Below, piece by piece: positions 28,777-37,898 of a stretch of DNA of 64,000 nt. The DNA is taken from the NCBI GenBank assembly GCA_963743875.1, contig CAVURM010000005.1, positions 186,001 through 250,000 of the forward strand, in the 5' to 3' direction. Made by a program: the position numbers and the translations under genes. Origin of the DNA: RHKX01 sp963743875. GTDB lineage: Bacteria > Actinomycetota > Thermoleophilia > Solirubrobacterales > 70-9. Numbering within the stretch: position 1 is the first letter of the stretch; every line of letters begins with the position of its first letter. Under the pieces are notes generated by a model, which was not told the DNA's origin, searched no databases, and saw only the letters and a list, made by a program, of their open reading frames with translations.

Positions 28777-29286
28777 ATGAACCTTCCGGCAATCACCTCG
28801 CCCGGCCGTGACGGCAACCGTCTGCTGGCGGGCATCCTCGTTGCCGCCACCGCGTTCGCCTGCTTCGCATTCGCAACATCCGCGGCCACGGCCAAGCCCG
28901 ACAAGCCGAAGCGCCACCGGGTTGACATGACCGGTGCCACCAAGCAGGTCGGGGGCACGCTGCCCGGCCCGATCGAGGATCGGGGCACCGTCGAGGGCAA
29001 GCCGTTCGGCGACGGCAAAATCAGGCTGCTCGTCACGTTGAACTTCGCCGACTCGACCGCGATCGGCACGTTTCGGATCCGCACGGACAAGGGGACCGCA
29101 CTCGGGACGGTCGATATGGCCTTCACGATCAGTGGCAACGAGATCACCTTCAACGGCACCGCCGACTTCACCGGTGGCAAGGGCAAGTTCAAGGGCATCA
29201 GGGGTGAGGACCTCAAGGCCTACGACCACAACACCCTCGATGGCCAGAATGGGACGATTGAACTAAAGGGCTTCGCGACCTACTAG
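28777..29286 (+). CDS. Secreted small beta-barrel protein, allene-oxide-cyclase/dirigent-like
   Basis: This 169-residue protein has a signal peptide (LLAGILVAATAFACFAFATSAATA, first ~45 residues including a polar lead). The mature part ends in ...GNEITFNGTADFTGGKGKFKGIRG, a pattern often seen in allene oxide cyclase- and dirigent-like barrels where GxGxFxGxxG forms the last hairpin. Function is unknown. The ATG at 28777 is chosen because of the TACGTT hexamer 7 nt upstream; the frame opens 16 codons earlier. Confidence 0.65.
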   Translation: MNLPAITSPGRDGNRLLAGILVAATAFACFAFATSAATAKPDKPKRHRVDMTGATKQVGGTLPGPIEDRGTVEGKPFGDGKIRLLVTLNFADSTAIGTFRIRTDKGTALGTVDMAFTISGNEITFNGTADFTGGKGKFKGIRGEDLKAYDHNTLDGQNGTIELKGFATY

Positions 29287-29310
29287 GGGTCCAGCCGTAA
29301 CAATGAGGGT

Positions 29311-30327
29311 GTGAAGCCCTTCGGCAGCCGGCGGCGCCCGGAACTGCGCAACATGCGCGCCTTCGAATCCCGCACCGAGGTCTGGCGCGAGGTCGGACTC
29401 GGGGCCGAGATCAACCGTGGCGATGCTCGCAAGGCCGGTCGCGAGGCCGTAGTCCTGCTGATCCTGATCATCGGGGTGATCGTTGCCTTCGATCATCGCG
29501 ACGTGCTCTGGCCCGATGCAAGCAAGGCGCTTCGCTACGTGGCGGCTGCGCTGATCGCGTTGCTTGGCTGGTTGCTCGCGAGGACGGTCGCTCAGGCCCT
29601 CCAGCCGGCCCTCTTCCGGCGGATGGAGCCGGGTACCGCCGGCACGGTCGGTTTCCTGATCCGGCTCGGCACGATCGCGATCGTCGCGATCGCCGCGCTG
29701 CGGATTGCCGGGGTCAAACCCGAAACGCTCGCGGTTGGCGGAGCCTTCACCGCGGTCGTGCTCGGCCTTGCCGCGCAGCAGACCCTCGCCCACGTATTCG
29801 CGGGCCTCGTGCTTCTGACCACCCGCCCGTTCGTGGTTGGGGACCGGATCAAGCTCAAGGGCGGATCGATGGCCGGTGAGGTTGAGGGAGTCGTCAGCTC
29901 CCTCGGCCTCTTCTATACGACCTTGGTCAGCGGCGGCGACCGGACCCTGATCCCCAACAACGTGATCATGATGCTGGCCGTCATCCCGATCTCCGAGCCC
30001 GAGCGGGTCGAGCTCAAGGCGACGTTCAATGCGGATGTGACTCCGCAGAAGCTGCAGCGGATGATCGAGAAGGCGGCGACGGTACCACTGCGCAACCTGC
30101 CGCAGGTCCGCCTCGAGGAGCTGAGCGGCGACGAGGTGACGGTGACGATCTCGGCGGTTCCGCTCAACCCCGCCGACGGCTCAAAACTCGCCAGCGACGT
30201 GCTCGAAGCGGTTCGCGACAGTGACCTCACCGGCAAGCCCGACGCCTACGACCTTCCCACTCCGACGGTCGAGCAGGAGACGGAAACGTCGGCCGAGGCT
30301 CCGGACCGGGAGCCAAAGGAGGACTAG
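29311..30327 (+). CDS. Small-conductance mechanosensitive channel (MscS family)
   Basis: This 338-residue membrane protein has three hydrophobic helices within about residues 45-165 and the MscS pore/beta core: VVLGLAAQQTLAHVFAGLVLL then TTRPFVVGDRIKLKGG, followed by a soluble alpha/beta domain (LIPNNVIMMLAVIPIS). It should open under membrane tension to release osmolytes. GTG 29311 is the only reasonable start, 24 nt after the previous stop. The C-terminal tail is acidic. Stop is immediately followed by the convergent stop of the next gene. Confidence 0.87.
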   Translation: MKPFGSRRRPELRNMRAFESRTEVWREVGLGAEINRGDARKAGREAVVLLILIIGVIVAFDHRDVLWPDASKALRYVAAALIALLGWLLARTVAQALQPALFRRMEPGTAGTVGFLIRLGTIAIVAIAALRIAGVKPETLAVGGAFTAVVLGLAAQQTLAHVFAGLVLLTTRPFVVGDRIKLKGGSMAGEVEGVVSSLGLFYTTLVSGGDRTLIPNNVIMMLAVIPISEPERVELKATFNADVTPQKLQRMIEKAATVPLRNLPQVRLEELSGDEVTVTISAVPLNPADGSKLASDVLEAVRDSDLTGKPDAYDLPTPTVEQETETSAEAPDREPKED

Positions 30328-30741
30328 TCAGCCGGCGGAGCCGCGCAATCGCGTGGCGACCCAGGCGCCGGCGACGACCGCGGAGCCCGCGATCGGCAGG
30401 TTCATCCAGGCGGTCCTGTCGATGCCGTCCCGGCCGACCAGGGCAGCGGCGAACGCCCCCGCGTCCCCGGCATCGACGGCGGCGCCGAGCAACGTCGATT
30501 CTCGCAACCTCGCGGCGTCGTTGCGAACCAGGAGCCCGTGGATTCCCAGGGCGATATCACGACCGCCGGCGAGCCTTGCGAGGGCCACCGTCGCACCGTC
30601 GGGGTCGGTGAAGCCGAGCCCCTTGAGCGCCGGGCGCGTCAGGGCGAGAGCGCCGATGCCGATGCCGATCCTCCCGGCTGCGATCGCGATCGCCCCGTAG
30701 CGAGCGAGTGGATCGGGTTGGTGGTGGCTCGGACTCGGCAT
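30328..30741 (-). CDS. Small integral membrane protein of unknown function
   Basis: This 137-residue protein, read from ATG 30741, has several hydrophobic stretches (AIAIAAGRIGIGIGALAL, DIALGIHGLLV, TLLGAAVDAGDAGAFAAALV, IAGSAVVAGAWVA), so about four membrane segments. The layout resembles small DUF4267-type membrane proteins, but I cannot assign it firmly. The start codon is 2 nt from the start codon of the divergent serine hydrolase. The frame continues upstream to ATG 30774, which would overlap that gene. Confidence 0.6.
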   Translation of the reverse strand: MPSPSHHQPDPLARYGAIAIAAGRIGIGIGALALTRPALKGLGFTDPDGATVALARLAGGRDIALGIHGLLVRNDAARLRESTLLGAAVDAGDAGAFAAALVGRDGIDRTAWMNLPIAGSAVVAGAWVATRLRGSAG

Positions 30742-30743
30742 CG

Positions 30744-31682
30744 ATGCGAAGGTACCTGATCGGCAAGCGCGCACTCATCGGCCTCGCCAGGGGATTCGGC
30801 CTCACCGTACTGATCGGCATTCTCGTGGTGGCCGCTACGGCTGCCGTCGTGGCCGGGGTGAGGGCGGCCTCCGGCGGGGAGGACGATCCCGCCGCCGCGC
30901 CCGCCCCTGAGACCACGACGGCGGTGCCCCAGGCTCGACGCGAACCTGTCGCCGACCGGACGCCGGTGCGAATGCACGAGAAGCGCCGCCGCCTGCGCCA
31001 GGCGCGGGCCCGAGCGTCCGCGGCCCGGTTCGCCGGCGGCCGGACCGGGAGGGTCGCGTTCGCCGTTGCGGGCGCCGACGGAATGGTCCGCGGCCTCAAC
31101 GAGCACGATCTCTTCCAGTCCGCGAGCGTGGTCAAGGCGTTGATCCTCGCCGCCGAGCTGGAGCGGCTCGATCGGGAGGGGATGACGCTCGATCCGGCCG
31201 CCAGAGCGAGCCTGATCGCCATGATCACCATCTCCGACAACGACGCCGCAACCCAGGTCTTCGAGCGCGTCGGACCGGAGGGGATCGCGGCGGTGGCCCA
31301 CCGGGTCGGAATGCGAGATCTCGAGACGTCGACGATCTGGGGCGCGACCCGGATCAGTGCGGCGGACACGGCGCTGATGTTCTCCGACCTCGATCGGATC
31401 CTGCCCGAGCGGTTCGAGCAGTTCGGCAAGGGGTTGCTCGGCTCGGTCGCTGCCGAGCAGTCGTGGGGCATCCCGGCCGTCGCCGAGCCGCTCGGCTGGA
31501 GCGTCCGCTTCAAGGGTGGTTGGCGAATGGATCCCTCGGGTCAGGTCGTCAACCAGGTGGCCGAGCTGAGCCGCAGGGGCTCGACCTTCGCGATGGCTGT
31601 ACTGAGTGACGAAGGGCCGTCGATGCCATACGGGATCGAAACCGTAGAAGGGGTCGCCGACCGGCTGCTGAGCGGGGACTGA
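30744..31682 (+). CDS. Class A beta-lactamase-like serine hydrolase, membrane-anchored
   Basis: This 312-residue protein has an N-terminal membrane segment (LIGLARGFGLTVLIGILVVAATAAVVAGV), an Ala/Pro/Arg-rich linker, and a serine hydrolase domain from about residue 95. It carries the SxxK motif SVVK, the SDN motif in ISDNDAA, and KGG (FKGGW) in place of KTG. Such proteins are beta-lactamase or penicillin-binding-like enzymes acting outside the membrane. It starts 2 nt from the divergent start at 30741 with no Shine-Dalgarno. Confidence 0.8.
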   Translation: MRRYLIGKRALIGLARGFGLTVLIGILVVAATAAVVAGVRAASGGEDDPAAAPAPETTTAVPQARREPVADRTPVRMHEKRRRLRQARARASAARFAGGRTGRVAFAVAGADGMVRGLNEHDLFQSASVVKALILAAELERLDREGMTLDPAARASLIAMITISDNDAATQVFERVGPEGIAAVAHRVGMRDLETSTIWGATRISAADTALMFSDLDRILPERFEQFGKGLLGSVAAEQSWGIPAVAEPLGWSVRFKGGWRMDPSGQVVNQVAELSRRGSTFAMAVLSDEGPSMPYGIETVEGVADRLLSGD

Positions 31683-31701
31683 GGGACGGCCGCGCGGTCG
31701 A

Positions 31702-32190
31702 TCAGCCGCGTTGGACCGGAATCCGAACCGGCTTGCCGGCCGAGCCGAGCCGAGCTTCGTAGGCGCCGTAGGGCACCAGTTCTGCGCCCAGCGAGCGCCG
31801 GGCGCGCTCGATCTCGTCCTCCATCCGCTGCTCCATCTCGGCGGTGCGCTCCCGCATCGCCCGCAGCTCGGTGCGCATCTCCTCCAGCCGCGCCTCGAGC
31901 TCGAGCACCGTCTCGACGCCGGCGAGGTTGAGGCCCTGCTGGGCCGTCATCTCCTGTATGCGGCGCAACCGTTCGACGTCCTCGTGGGAGTAGAGCCGCG
32001 TGTTCTTCGGTGAGCGCTGCGGCTGGATCAGGCCGCGGGCCTCGTACATCCGCAGCGTCTGCGGGTGCATCTCAGCGAGCTCGGCCGCAACCGAGATCAT
32101 GAACACGCCCCGGTCGCGGTCGATGCGCGTCTCGACGGTCGTGGTCCTCCTGACCACGCCCGGTCGGCTCTCGCTCGGAACCTCGCTCAC
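31702..32190 (-). CDS. hspR: MerR-family heat-shock repressor HspR
   Basis: This 162-residue DNA-binding protein starts at GTG 32190, overlapping the dnaJ stop (GTGA). The MerR winged helix reads GVFMISVAAELAEMHPQTLRMYEARGLI then RSPKNTRLYSHEDVERLRRIQ, the classic HspR pattern. A coiled coil rich in Glu/Arg follows (about 95-140). In actinobacteria HspR, as the last gene of the dnaK operon, represses that operon and clpB with DnaK as corepressor. That role is inferred here from sequence and position. Confidence 0.93.
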   Translation of the reverse strand: MSEVPSESRPGVVRRTTTVETRIDRDRGVFMISVAAELAEMHPQTLRMYEARGLIQPQRSPKNTRLYSHEDVERLRRIQEMTAQQGLNLAGVETVLELEARLEEMRTELRAMRERTAEMEQRMEDEIERARRSLGAELVPYGAYEARLGSAGKPVRIPVQRG

Positions 32191-33350
32191 GCTGTGCCCA
32201 CCTTGCCGGAGTCGCCGGACCGATCGTCTCCCGAGCTGCCGGGCTCGGCGGCGTCGTCGTCGTTGCGACGAGCCCCGCGCAGGATGCTCGCGCGCGGGTC
32301 CGACCCCTCCAGGGATCGGGAGAGCTCGTCAAGGGCCTCGCGCTGCTTGCGGTCGAGGTCCTTGGGGATCTGGATCCCGAGGCGGTAGTGGATGTCGCCG
32401 CGATCGCGCGAGTTCGGCTTCGGGGGCCCCTCGCCGCGCAGCCGCTGAACGCTCCCGTGCTGGGTGCCGGGCGCGACCCTGATCCGTTTGGTTCCGCGCA
32501 GCGTCGGCACCTCGATATTCGCTCCGCCGATCGCCTCGGCGAGCGTGATCGGCACGTCGACCTCGAGGTTGCCGTCGGCGCGCCGCTCGAAGACCGGCGA
32601 GACGCCGACGCGCGTGGTTACGAACAGATCGCCGGGAGGACCGCCGAGGGGCCCGTCCTCGCCCTTGCCGGCGAGTCTGATCCTGGTGCCGTCCTTGACT
32701 CCGGCGGGAACGTTCACCCGATAGCGCTTGCGCTGAAGTGTCAGGCCGCTGCCGCGGCAGTCGGGACACGGCTGCTCGACGATCTGGCCGCGACCGCCGC
32801 ATTGCGGGCATGGCTGGCTGATCGAGAAGAACCCCTGGCTCTGGGCGTCGACGCCGCGGCCCTCGCAACGGGGGCAGGTGACCGGCTTCGTGCCCGGAGT
32901 TGCACCGTTGCCGCCGCAGGTCGTGCACCGTGACTGCTTCGGAACGGTGACTGGGATCTGCGCCCCCTCCATCGCCTGCTCGAAGCTGAGCTTGATCTCG
33001 GTCTCGAGATCGCGCCCCCGCATCGGTTCGGGCCCGCCCCGGCCGCGGCCGAAGATCGTCGAGAAGATGTCGCTCACGCCGACGTTCTGGCCGAAGCCGC
33101 CCGGCCCGCTCGGCCCGCCGCCCCGGCCGAAGCCGCCGAACATCCCGCCGGCGTCGTAGGCCTTTCGCTTCTCCGGATCCTTGAGCGTCTCGTAGGCGCC
33201 GCCGATCTCCTTGAAGCGCTCCTCCGCCTGGGGGTCGTCGGGGTTGCGGTCGGGGTGATAGTCGCGCGCCAGCTTGCGGTAGGCCCGCTTGATCTCCTCG
33301 TCGGTTGCCTTCTTGTCGACACCGAGGACCTCGTAGTGATCTCTTGCCAT
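32187..33350 (-). CDS. dnaJ: Co-chaperone DnaJ
   Basis: This 387-residue type I DnaJ has a J domain (about 1-70, with HPD in DYHPDRNP), a Gly/Phe-rich stretch (about 75-100), four zinc-finger repeats (CTTCGGNG, CPRCEGRG, CPQCGGRG, CPDCRGSG) and a C-terminal substrate domain. It stimulates DnaK ATPase and hands over unfolded clients. The stop overlaps hspR by 4 nt; 12 nt separate it from grpE. Confidence 0.96.
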   Translation of the reverse strand: MARDHYEVLGVDKKATDEEIKRAYRKLARDYHPDRNPDDPQAEERFKEIGGAYETLKDPEKRKAYDAGGMFGGFGRGGGPSGPGGFGQNVGVSDIFSTIFGRGRGGPEPMRGRDLETEIKLSFEQAMEGAQIPVTVPKQSRCTTCGGNGATPGTKPVTCPRCEGRGVDAQSQGFFSISQPCPQCGGRGQIVEQPCPDCRGSGLTLQRKRYRVNVPAGVKDGTRIRLAGKGEDGPLGGPPGDLFVTTRVGVSPVFERRADGNLEVDVPITLAEAIGGANIEVPTLRGTKRIRVAPGTQHGSVQRLRGEGPPKPNSRDRGDIHYRLGIQIPKDLDRKQREALDELSRSLEGSDPRASILRGARRNDDDAAEPGSSGDDRSGDSGKVGTA

Positions 33351-33362
33351 CAGCTCACCCCG

Positions 33363-34010
33363 CTATCCGCTGACGACCACGCGAGCCGGGCGGATCACCT
33401 GAGAGTCGACCCGGTAGCCGCGTTCGAGCGTCTCGAGCACGGTGCCGCTCTCGACACCCTCAGCCTGCCCGGTCGATATCGCCTCGTGCTCGGAGGGATC
33501 GAAGCGCTCGCCGACCGGGTCGAAGGGAACCACACCGGCGCGCTGAAGCGCGGCGCCAAGCTCGCGATAGACGAGGGCGACGCCCTCTGCGAGCGCGTCC
33601 CTGGCGGAGACCTCCTCGCTCGGCGCCTCGCCGCCCGGGTCCGGGCGCTCGGCCGGATCGACCCCGGCCGCGATCAATGCCCGCTCGAGGTTGTCGAGCG
33701 CCGGCAGGATCCCGCGAGCAAGCGTTGCCCGCCCGCGCTGCTCGGCCTGCGCGGTCTCGTTGCTGACCCGCCGCTTGTAGTTCTCGAAGTCGGCGCGGAA
33801 GCGCTGCGCGAGTCCGAGATACTCATCGCGTTCCCGCTCGGTCTCGGCCAGCAGCGCATCGATATCGGCACCGACCGCGGCCGCGCCGTCGTCGTCATCG
33901 GGCACGATCTCGGCGTCCGTGATGATCTCCTCCTCCGGTGCGGCCGACCCCGGAGCGGTCCATTCCGCCCCGGCGTCGACCTCGTCGCCTCGATTCTCGT
34001 CGCTCATCAT
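33363..34010 (-). CDS. grpE: Nucleotide exchange factor GrpE
   Basis: This 215-residue protein has an acidic, variable N-terminus, a long coiled coil (REREYLGLAQRFRADFENYKRRV region) and the GrpE beta-domain ending in VLETLERGYRVDSQVIRPARVVVSG. It speeds ADP release from DnaK. It lies 27 nt after dnaK. Confidence 0.94.
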   Translation of the reverse strand: MMSDENRGDEVDAGAEWTAPGSAAPEEEIITDAEIVPDDDDGAAAVGADIDALLAETERERDEYLGLAQRFRADFENYKRRVSNETAQAEQRGRATLARGILPALDNLERALIAAGVDPAERPDPGGEAPSEEVSARDALAEGVALVYRELGAALQRAGVVPFDPVGERFDPSEHEAISTGQAEGVESGTVLETLERGYRVDSQVIRPARVVVSG

Positions 34011-34037
34011 GCGCTCCGCAGTCCGTGGGCGGCGGGC

Positions 34038-35939
34038 CTAGGACTCATCCTCGACGACCTCGGCATCGACGATCTCCTCCTCGGGATCGCCGCCGTTGGT
34101 GGTCGAACCCTCCGCTCCGTCGGCTGTCCCAGCACCCTGCTGGGCCTGCGCGTTTGCGTAGATCTGCTCGGAGACCTTGTGGAATGCGGCCTCGAGGGCC
34201 GCCGTCTTGGCCTTGATGTCGTCGACGTCGGTGGACTCGACCACCCCGCGCAGCTCCTCGAGCGCGGTCGTGACCTCAGCCTTGGCCGACTCGTCGATCT
34301 GATCGCCGAGCTCCTCGATCTGCTTGTCGCCCTGGTAGACGGCCTGCTCGGCGATGTTGCGGGCCTCGGCCAGCTCCTTCGCCTTACGGTCCTCGTCGGC
34401 GTGGGACTCCGCGTCGGAGACCATGTCCTTGACCTCCTCGTCGGAGAGCCCGGAGCCGCCCTTGATCTCGATGGTCTGCTCCTTGCCGGTGCCCAGATCC
34501 TTGGCGCCGACGTTGAGGATGCCGTTGGCATCGATGTCGAAGGTGACCTCGATCTGCGGCATTCCGCGTGGAGCCTGCGGGATCCCGGTCAGCTGGAACT
34601 TGCCCAGTGACTTGTTCCCGGAAGCCATCTCGCGCTCACCCTGGAGCACGTGGACTTCGACCTGCGTCTGGTTGTCGTCGGCGGTCGAGAACGTCTCGGA
34701 GCGCTTCGACGGAATCGTCGTGTTGCGTTCGATCAGCTTCGTCATCACGCCGCCCTTGGTCTCGATGCCGAGCGTCAGGGGGGTGACGTCGAGCAGCAGG
34801 ACGTCCTTGACGTCACCGGCCAGCACGCCGGCCTGGATCGCGGCGCCCACGGCGACTACCTCATCGGGGTTGACGCCCTTGTGGGGATCCTTGCCGGTCA
34901 GCTCCTTGACCTTCTCCTGGACGGACGGCATGCGGGTCATACCGCCGACCATGACCACGTGGTCGATGTCGGAGCCCGCGTCGGCGAGCGCCTGCTTGAC
35001 CGGCGCGACCACGCGATCGAGCAGGTCGCCGGTCAGCTCGTTGAGCTTGGCCCGGGAGAGCTTCATGTCCAGGTGCTTCGGCTGACCCTCGACAGCGGTG
35101 ATGAACGGGATGTTGATCTGTGTCTCCTGCGTGGTGGAGAGCTCGATCTTCGCCTTCTCGGCACTCTCGTAGAGCCGTTGCAGCGAGTTCTTGTCGGCGG
35201 ACAGGTCGACGCCCTGGTCCTTCTTGAACTCGGCGACGAGCCAGTCGACGAGCGCCTTGTCCCAGTTGTCGCCGCCGAGGTGGTTGTCACCGGCGGTCGA
35301 CTTGACCTCGAAGACGCCGTCGCCGATCTCGAGCACGGAGACGTCGAACGTCCCCCCGCCGAGGTCGAAGACGAGGATCGTCTGATCGTCGCCCTCCTTG
35401 TCGAGGCCGTAGGCCAGTGATGCGGCCGTCGGCTCGTTGATGATCCGCTTGACCTCGAGGCCGGCGATCTTGCCGGCGTCCTTGGTCGCCTGGCGCTGAT
35501 CGTCGTTGAAGTAGGCGGGAACGGTGATCACGGCCGAATCGACCGGTTCACCGAGTTTCGCCTCGGCGTCGGCCTTGATCTTCTGCAGGATCATCGCCGA
35601 GATCTCCGGCGGCGGGTACTGCTTGCCGGCGATGTCGATCCGGACGTCGCCGTTGGGGCCGGCCAGGACCTCGTAGGGAACCATCGTCTCCTCTTCCTTG
35701 ACCTCGGCCTCCTTGCGACCCATGAAGCGCTTGATCGAGAAGATCGTGCGCTCGGGGTTGACGACCGCCTGGCGCTTGGCCACCGTGCCGACGAGGCGCT
35801 CGTCATTGTCGGTGAACGCAACTACCGAAGGGGTCGTCCGACCGCCCTCGCTGTTCTCGAGAACGGTTGGTTCGCCGCCCTCCATGACCGCGAAGCACGA
35901 GTTGGTGGTGCCGAGGTCGATTCCGATGGTTTTGCCCAT
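34038..35939 (-). CDS. dnaK: Chaperone DnaK (Hsp70)
   Basis: This 633-residue Hsp70 is intact. ATPase signatures are GIDLGTTNSCFAVMEGG (residues 5-21), VFDLGGGTFDVSVLEIGDG and VMVGGMTRMPSVQEKVKE. The substrate-binding domain begins after DVTPLTLGIETKGG, and the acidic tail ends EEEIVDAEVVEDES. It begins the dnaK-grpE-dnaJ-hspR operon. The ATG is preceded by GAAAGGAACTTAGACC, a usable Shine-Dalgarno, so unlike clpB it has a leader. Confidence 0.97.
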   Translation of the reverse strand: MGKTIGIDLGTTNSCFAVMEGGEPTVLENSEGGRTTPSVVAFTDNDERLVGTVAKRQAVVNPERTIFSIKRFMGRKEAEVKEEETMVPYEVLAGPNGDVRIDIAGKQYPPPEISAMILQKIKADAEAKLGEPVDSAVITVPAYFNDDQRQATKDAGKIAGLEVKRIINEPTAASLAYGLDKEGDDQTILVFDLGGGTFDVSVLEIGDGVFEVKSTAGDNHLGGDNWDKALVDWLVAEFKKDQGVDLSADKNSLQRLYESAEKAKIELSTTQETQINIPFITAVEGQPKHLDMKLSRAKLNELTGDLLDRVVAPVKQALADAGSDIDHVVMVGGMTRMPSVQEKVKELTGKDPHKGVNPDEVVAVGAAIQAGVLAGDVKDVLLLDVTPLTLGIETKGGVMTKLIERNTTIPSKRSETFSTADDNQTQVEVHVLQGEREMASGNKSLGKFQLTGIPQAPRGMPQIEVTFDIDANGILNVGAKDLGTGKEQTIEIKGGSGLSDEEVKDMVSDAESHADEDRKAKELAEARNIAEQAVYQGDKQIEELGDQIDESAKAEVTTALEELRGVVESTDVDDIKAKTAALEAAFHKVSEQIYANAQAQQGAGTADGAEGSTTNGGDPEEEIVDAEVVEDES

Positions 35940-35957
35940 GGTCTAAGTTCCTTTCGC

Positions 35958-36005
35958 TATCTGCTCTTGGTGTGGATGAAAATCTAAGTCGCAAAGTAGC
36001 AGATA
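35958..36005. promoter_or_regulatory. Inverted repeat TATCTGCT...AGCAGATA upstream of dnaK
   Basis: Perfect 8-nt arms (35958-35965 and 35998-36005) lie 32 nt apart in the dnaK leader/promoter region, which is otherwise AT-richer than its surroundings. clpB has a shorter-spaced ATCTG/CAGAT pair. No standard HAIR element is visible. The rest of the 211-nt gap to the divergent gene shows nothing further that I can name. Confidence 0.35.
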
Positions 36006-36150
36006 TCGCCGGGATCTCCAAACGCATGAAGACGGGAACCGGCAACGCATCGAATCCGTGGCGCTAGTGTTTGGACCAGTGGCCGGGACGGCGGAGGACC
36101 GCCCCGCGTCCCACCCGAAAACCCGGGAAAGACAAGACAGGAGAAATTTG

Positions 36151-37334
36151 ATGCGATCCCGCCCACTGCTACTTGCTCTCTGCGCCGTTGCGCTGGCGGC
36201 ACTGCTCGCCCCGGCGATCAGCGCCGCTGCCAAGAAGGGCAAGAAGGACCCGAACGTCACCGTGATGACCCGCAACCTGTATCTGGGCTCGTCGCTCAGC
36301 GCGGCACTTGAGGCGACCGACCCTGCAAGACGCCATCGACGGGGCCGGCTCGATCCTCGAGGACGTCGACCGGACCAACTTCCCCGAGCGCGCGGTTCTG
36401 CTCGCGAAGGAGATCAAGAAGGCGAACCCCGACCTGGTCGGACTGCAGGAGGTCGCGCTCTGGCGTGAGCAGATTCCCTCCGACCTCGGTTGGATCGAGT
36501 CGGGCGGCATCGGCGACGCCCGGCCACCGACGTCCGCTACGACTGGCTGCGAGCTTCTGATGGACGAGCTCAAGGCGAAGGGCCTCAAGTACAAGGTCGC
36601 TGTCGTTCAGGAGGAGTTCGACGCCGAGCTGCCCGCAGATACCGACGGCAACGACGCCACCGGGAGGCAGCACCGTTCGGTGCCGAGATGGACGGTCGGC
36701 TGACGATGCGCGACGCGATCCTCGTTCGCAAGGACAGCAAGGTCGACGTCAGCAAGCCCGAAGATGGGCCAGTTCGAGACCATCTACGAGCCGCTGGTCG
36801 GTGGGCATTCCGCTGACGGTCAAGCGTGGCTGGGTATCGGTCGAGGCCAAGGTCAAGGGTGACAAGAAGACGAAGGGCGCGAGCTTCAAGTTCGTCAACG
36901 CCCACCTCGAGGCATTCGGTGACCGGGCGATCAAGACCGCCCAGGGCCGCGAGCTGTTCGAGAACGGCGGGCCCTTGAACACCAACAAGCAGCTCGTCTT
37001 CCTCGGCGACATCAACTCGGGTAGCAACAAGGACAACGTCGGCAACCCCGGTGGCAGCGGCGTCCCCGAGGATCAGGGCGCCTACAACGCGCTCGTCGGC
37101 GACTTCGGGCTGTTCAACCTGGGCGCGCGGCATACCTGCTGCTACCCGTCCGAGGTTGCTTCCGAGATCGGCGACTACCGGTTCGATCACACGGTCGACC
37201 ATGTGTTCGCGAAGCCGAAGCTCAAGCAGCTCGACGCCTACGTCACCGGCGATGACCCCTCGGTGACGACGCCGTCGGGCCTCGTGGCCTCAGACCACGG
37301 CGGACTCGTCAGCAGGCTGAAGCTGAGCAAGTAG
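36151..37334 (+). pseudogene. Secreted endonuclease/exonuclease/phosphatase-family protein (multiple frameshifts)
   Basis: ATG 36151 has a good Shine-Dalgarno (AGGAG, 7 nt away) and a signal peptide (LLLALCAVALAALLAPAISAAA), then VTVMTRNLYLGSSL, a hallmark of secreted EEP-family hydrolases. The frame then changes near 36320 (DAIDGAGSILEDVDRTNFPER, ANPDLVGLQEVALWR), near 36660 (GRLTMRDAILVRKDSK), near 36770 and again near 36800 (into KRGWVSVEAKVKG). It ends with KFVNAHLEAFGD, LVFLGDINSG and SDHGGLVSRLKLSK. All core motifs are recognisable, so decay is recent or is sequence error. It would act outside the cell on phosphodiesters. Confidence 0.72.
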
Positions 37335-37377
37335 AGCTGAATAAAGCTGAGCCCCTTTAGAGGGACTCCGAGTAAGC

Positions 37378-37409
37378 GACCGCCGCCGCCGTTCCCAGGC
37401 GGCGGTCGT
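37378..37409 (+). terminator. GC-rich stem-loop after the EEP gene
   Basis: CGACCGCCGCC (37378-37388) pairs with GGCGGCGGTCG (37399-37409), an 11-bp perfect stem with a 10-nt loop, 43 nt past the stop. No U tract follows. Confidence 0.5.
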
Positions 37410-37571
37410 CGTTGTGGCCGCCCTTCCCAGCCAAAGTCGTCGCCCGCGGGTCCTGTCACGGGGTGGGCCGCACCGCTCGCTGACGCTCGGGTGTCGACCC
37501 ACGCCCGCGCCACCCGCGGCAGGTCCTCCACGAGGACCGACCCCGAGCGGTGGTTGGAGGGTGGGTTCCAA

Positions 37572-37620
37572 GGTGAACCCTACGAAACGCACCCTGTAGG
37601 TACGGAACATTGGGTTCACC
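37572..37620. repeat. Inverted repeat GGTGAACCC...GGGTTCACC
   Basis: Nine-nt perfect arms (37572-37580, 37612-37620) extend inward by TAC...GTA. It lies in the 37335-37898 gap, which contains no convincing gene. A related GGTGGGTTCCA precedes the first arm. Confidence 0.5.
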
Positions 37621-37776
37621 ACAGAAAGCGCCCTCGGCAGGCGGGTGAACGGTGACCGACCTCCCAAATCCTCCCCTACCCAGCCCAACCGACTCTCACC
37701 GGCCGGCGGTCCCTCGGCAGGCCACACCAACCTCAGGCGCCCCTCGACAGGCCACACCCACCTCCAGCCCTCGCAG

Positions 37777-37858
37777 GGGCCCGAGCGGTGGAGGTCCAGC
37801 GGGGACTCGAGCACGAGCGAAGCGAGTTGCCCCCGCTGGGCCTCTGCCGCTCGGGCCC
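37777..37858. repeat. Long imperfect inverted repeat, candidate terminator of cytochrome c gene
   Basis: The 28-nt arms 37777-37804 and 37831-37858 pair with about three mismatches around a loop that itself contains ACTCG/CGAGT and GAGCGAAGCGAG. It lies 40 nt past the stop of the minus-strand cytochrome c gene. Its size and build resemble the dyad at 7968-8052 although the sequence differs. Confidence 0.55.
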
Positions 37859-37898
37859 TATCGTGGAACCAAGCTGGGCCTCGGGCCCGCTCCTGGAA

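Noticed and set aside
33255..34610. 451-codon plus-strand open frame opposite grpE and dnaK
   Set aside because: Leu/Gly/Asp-rich shadow of two certain chaperone genes.
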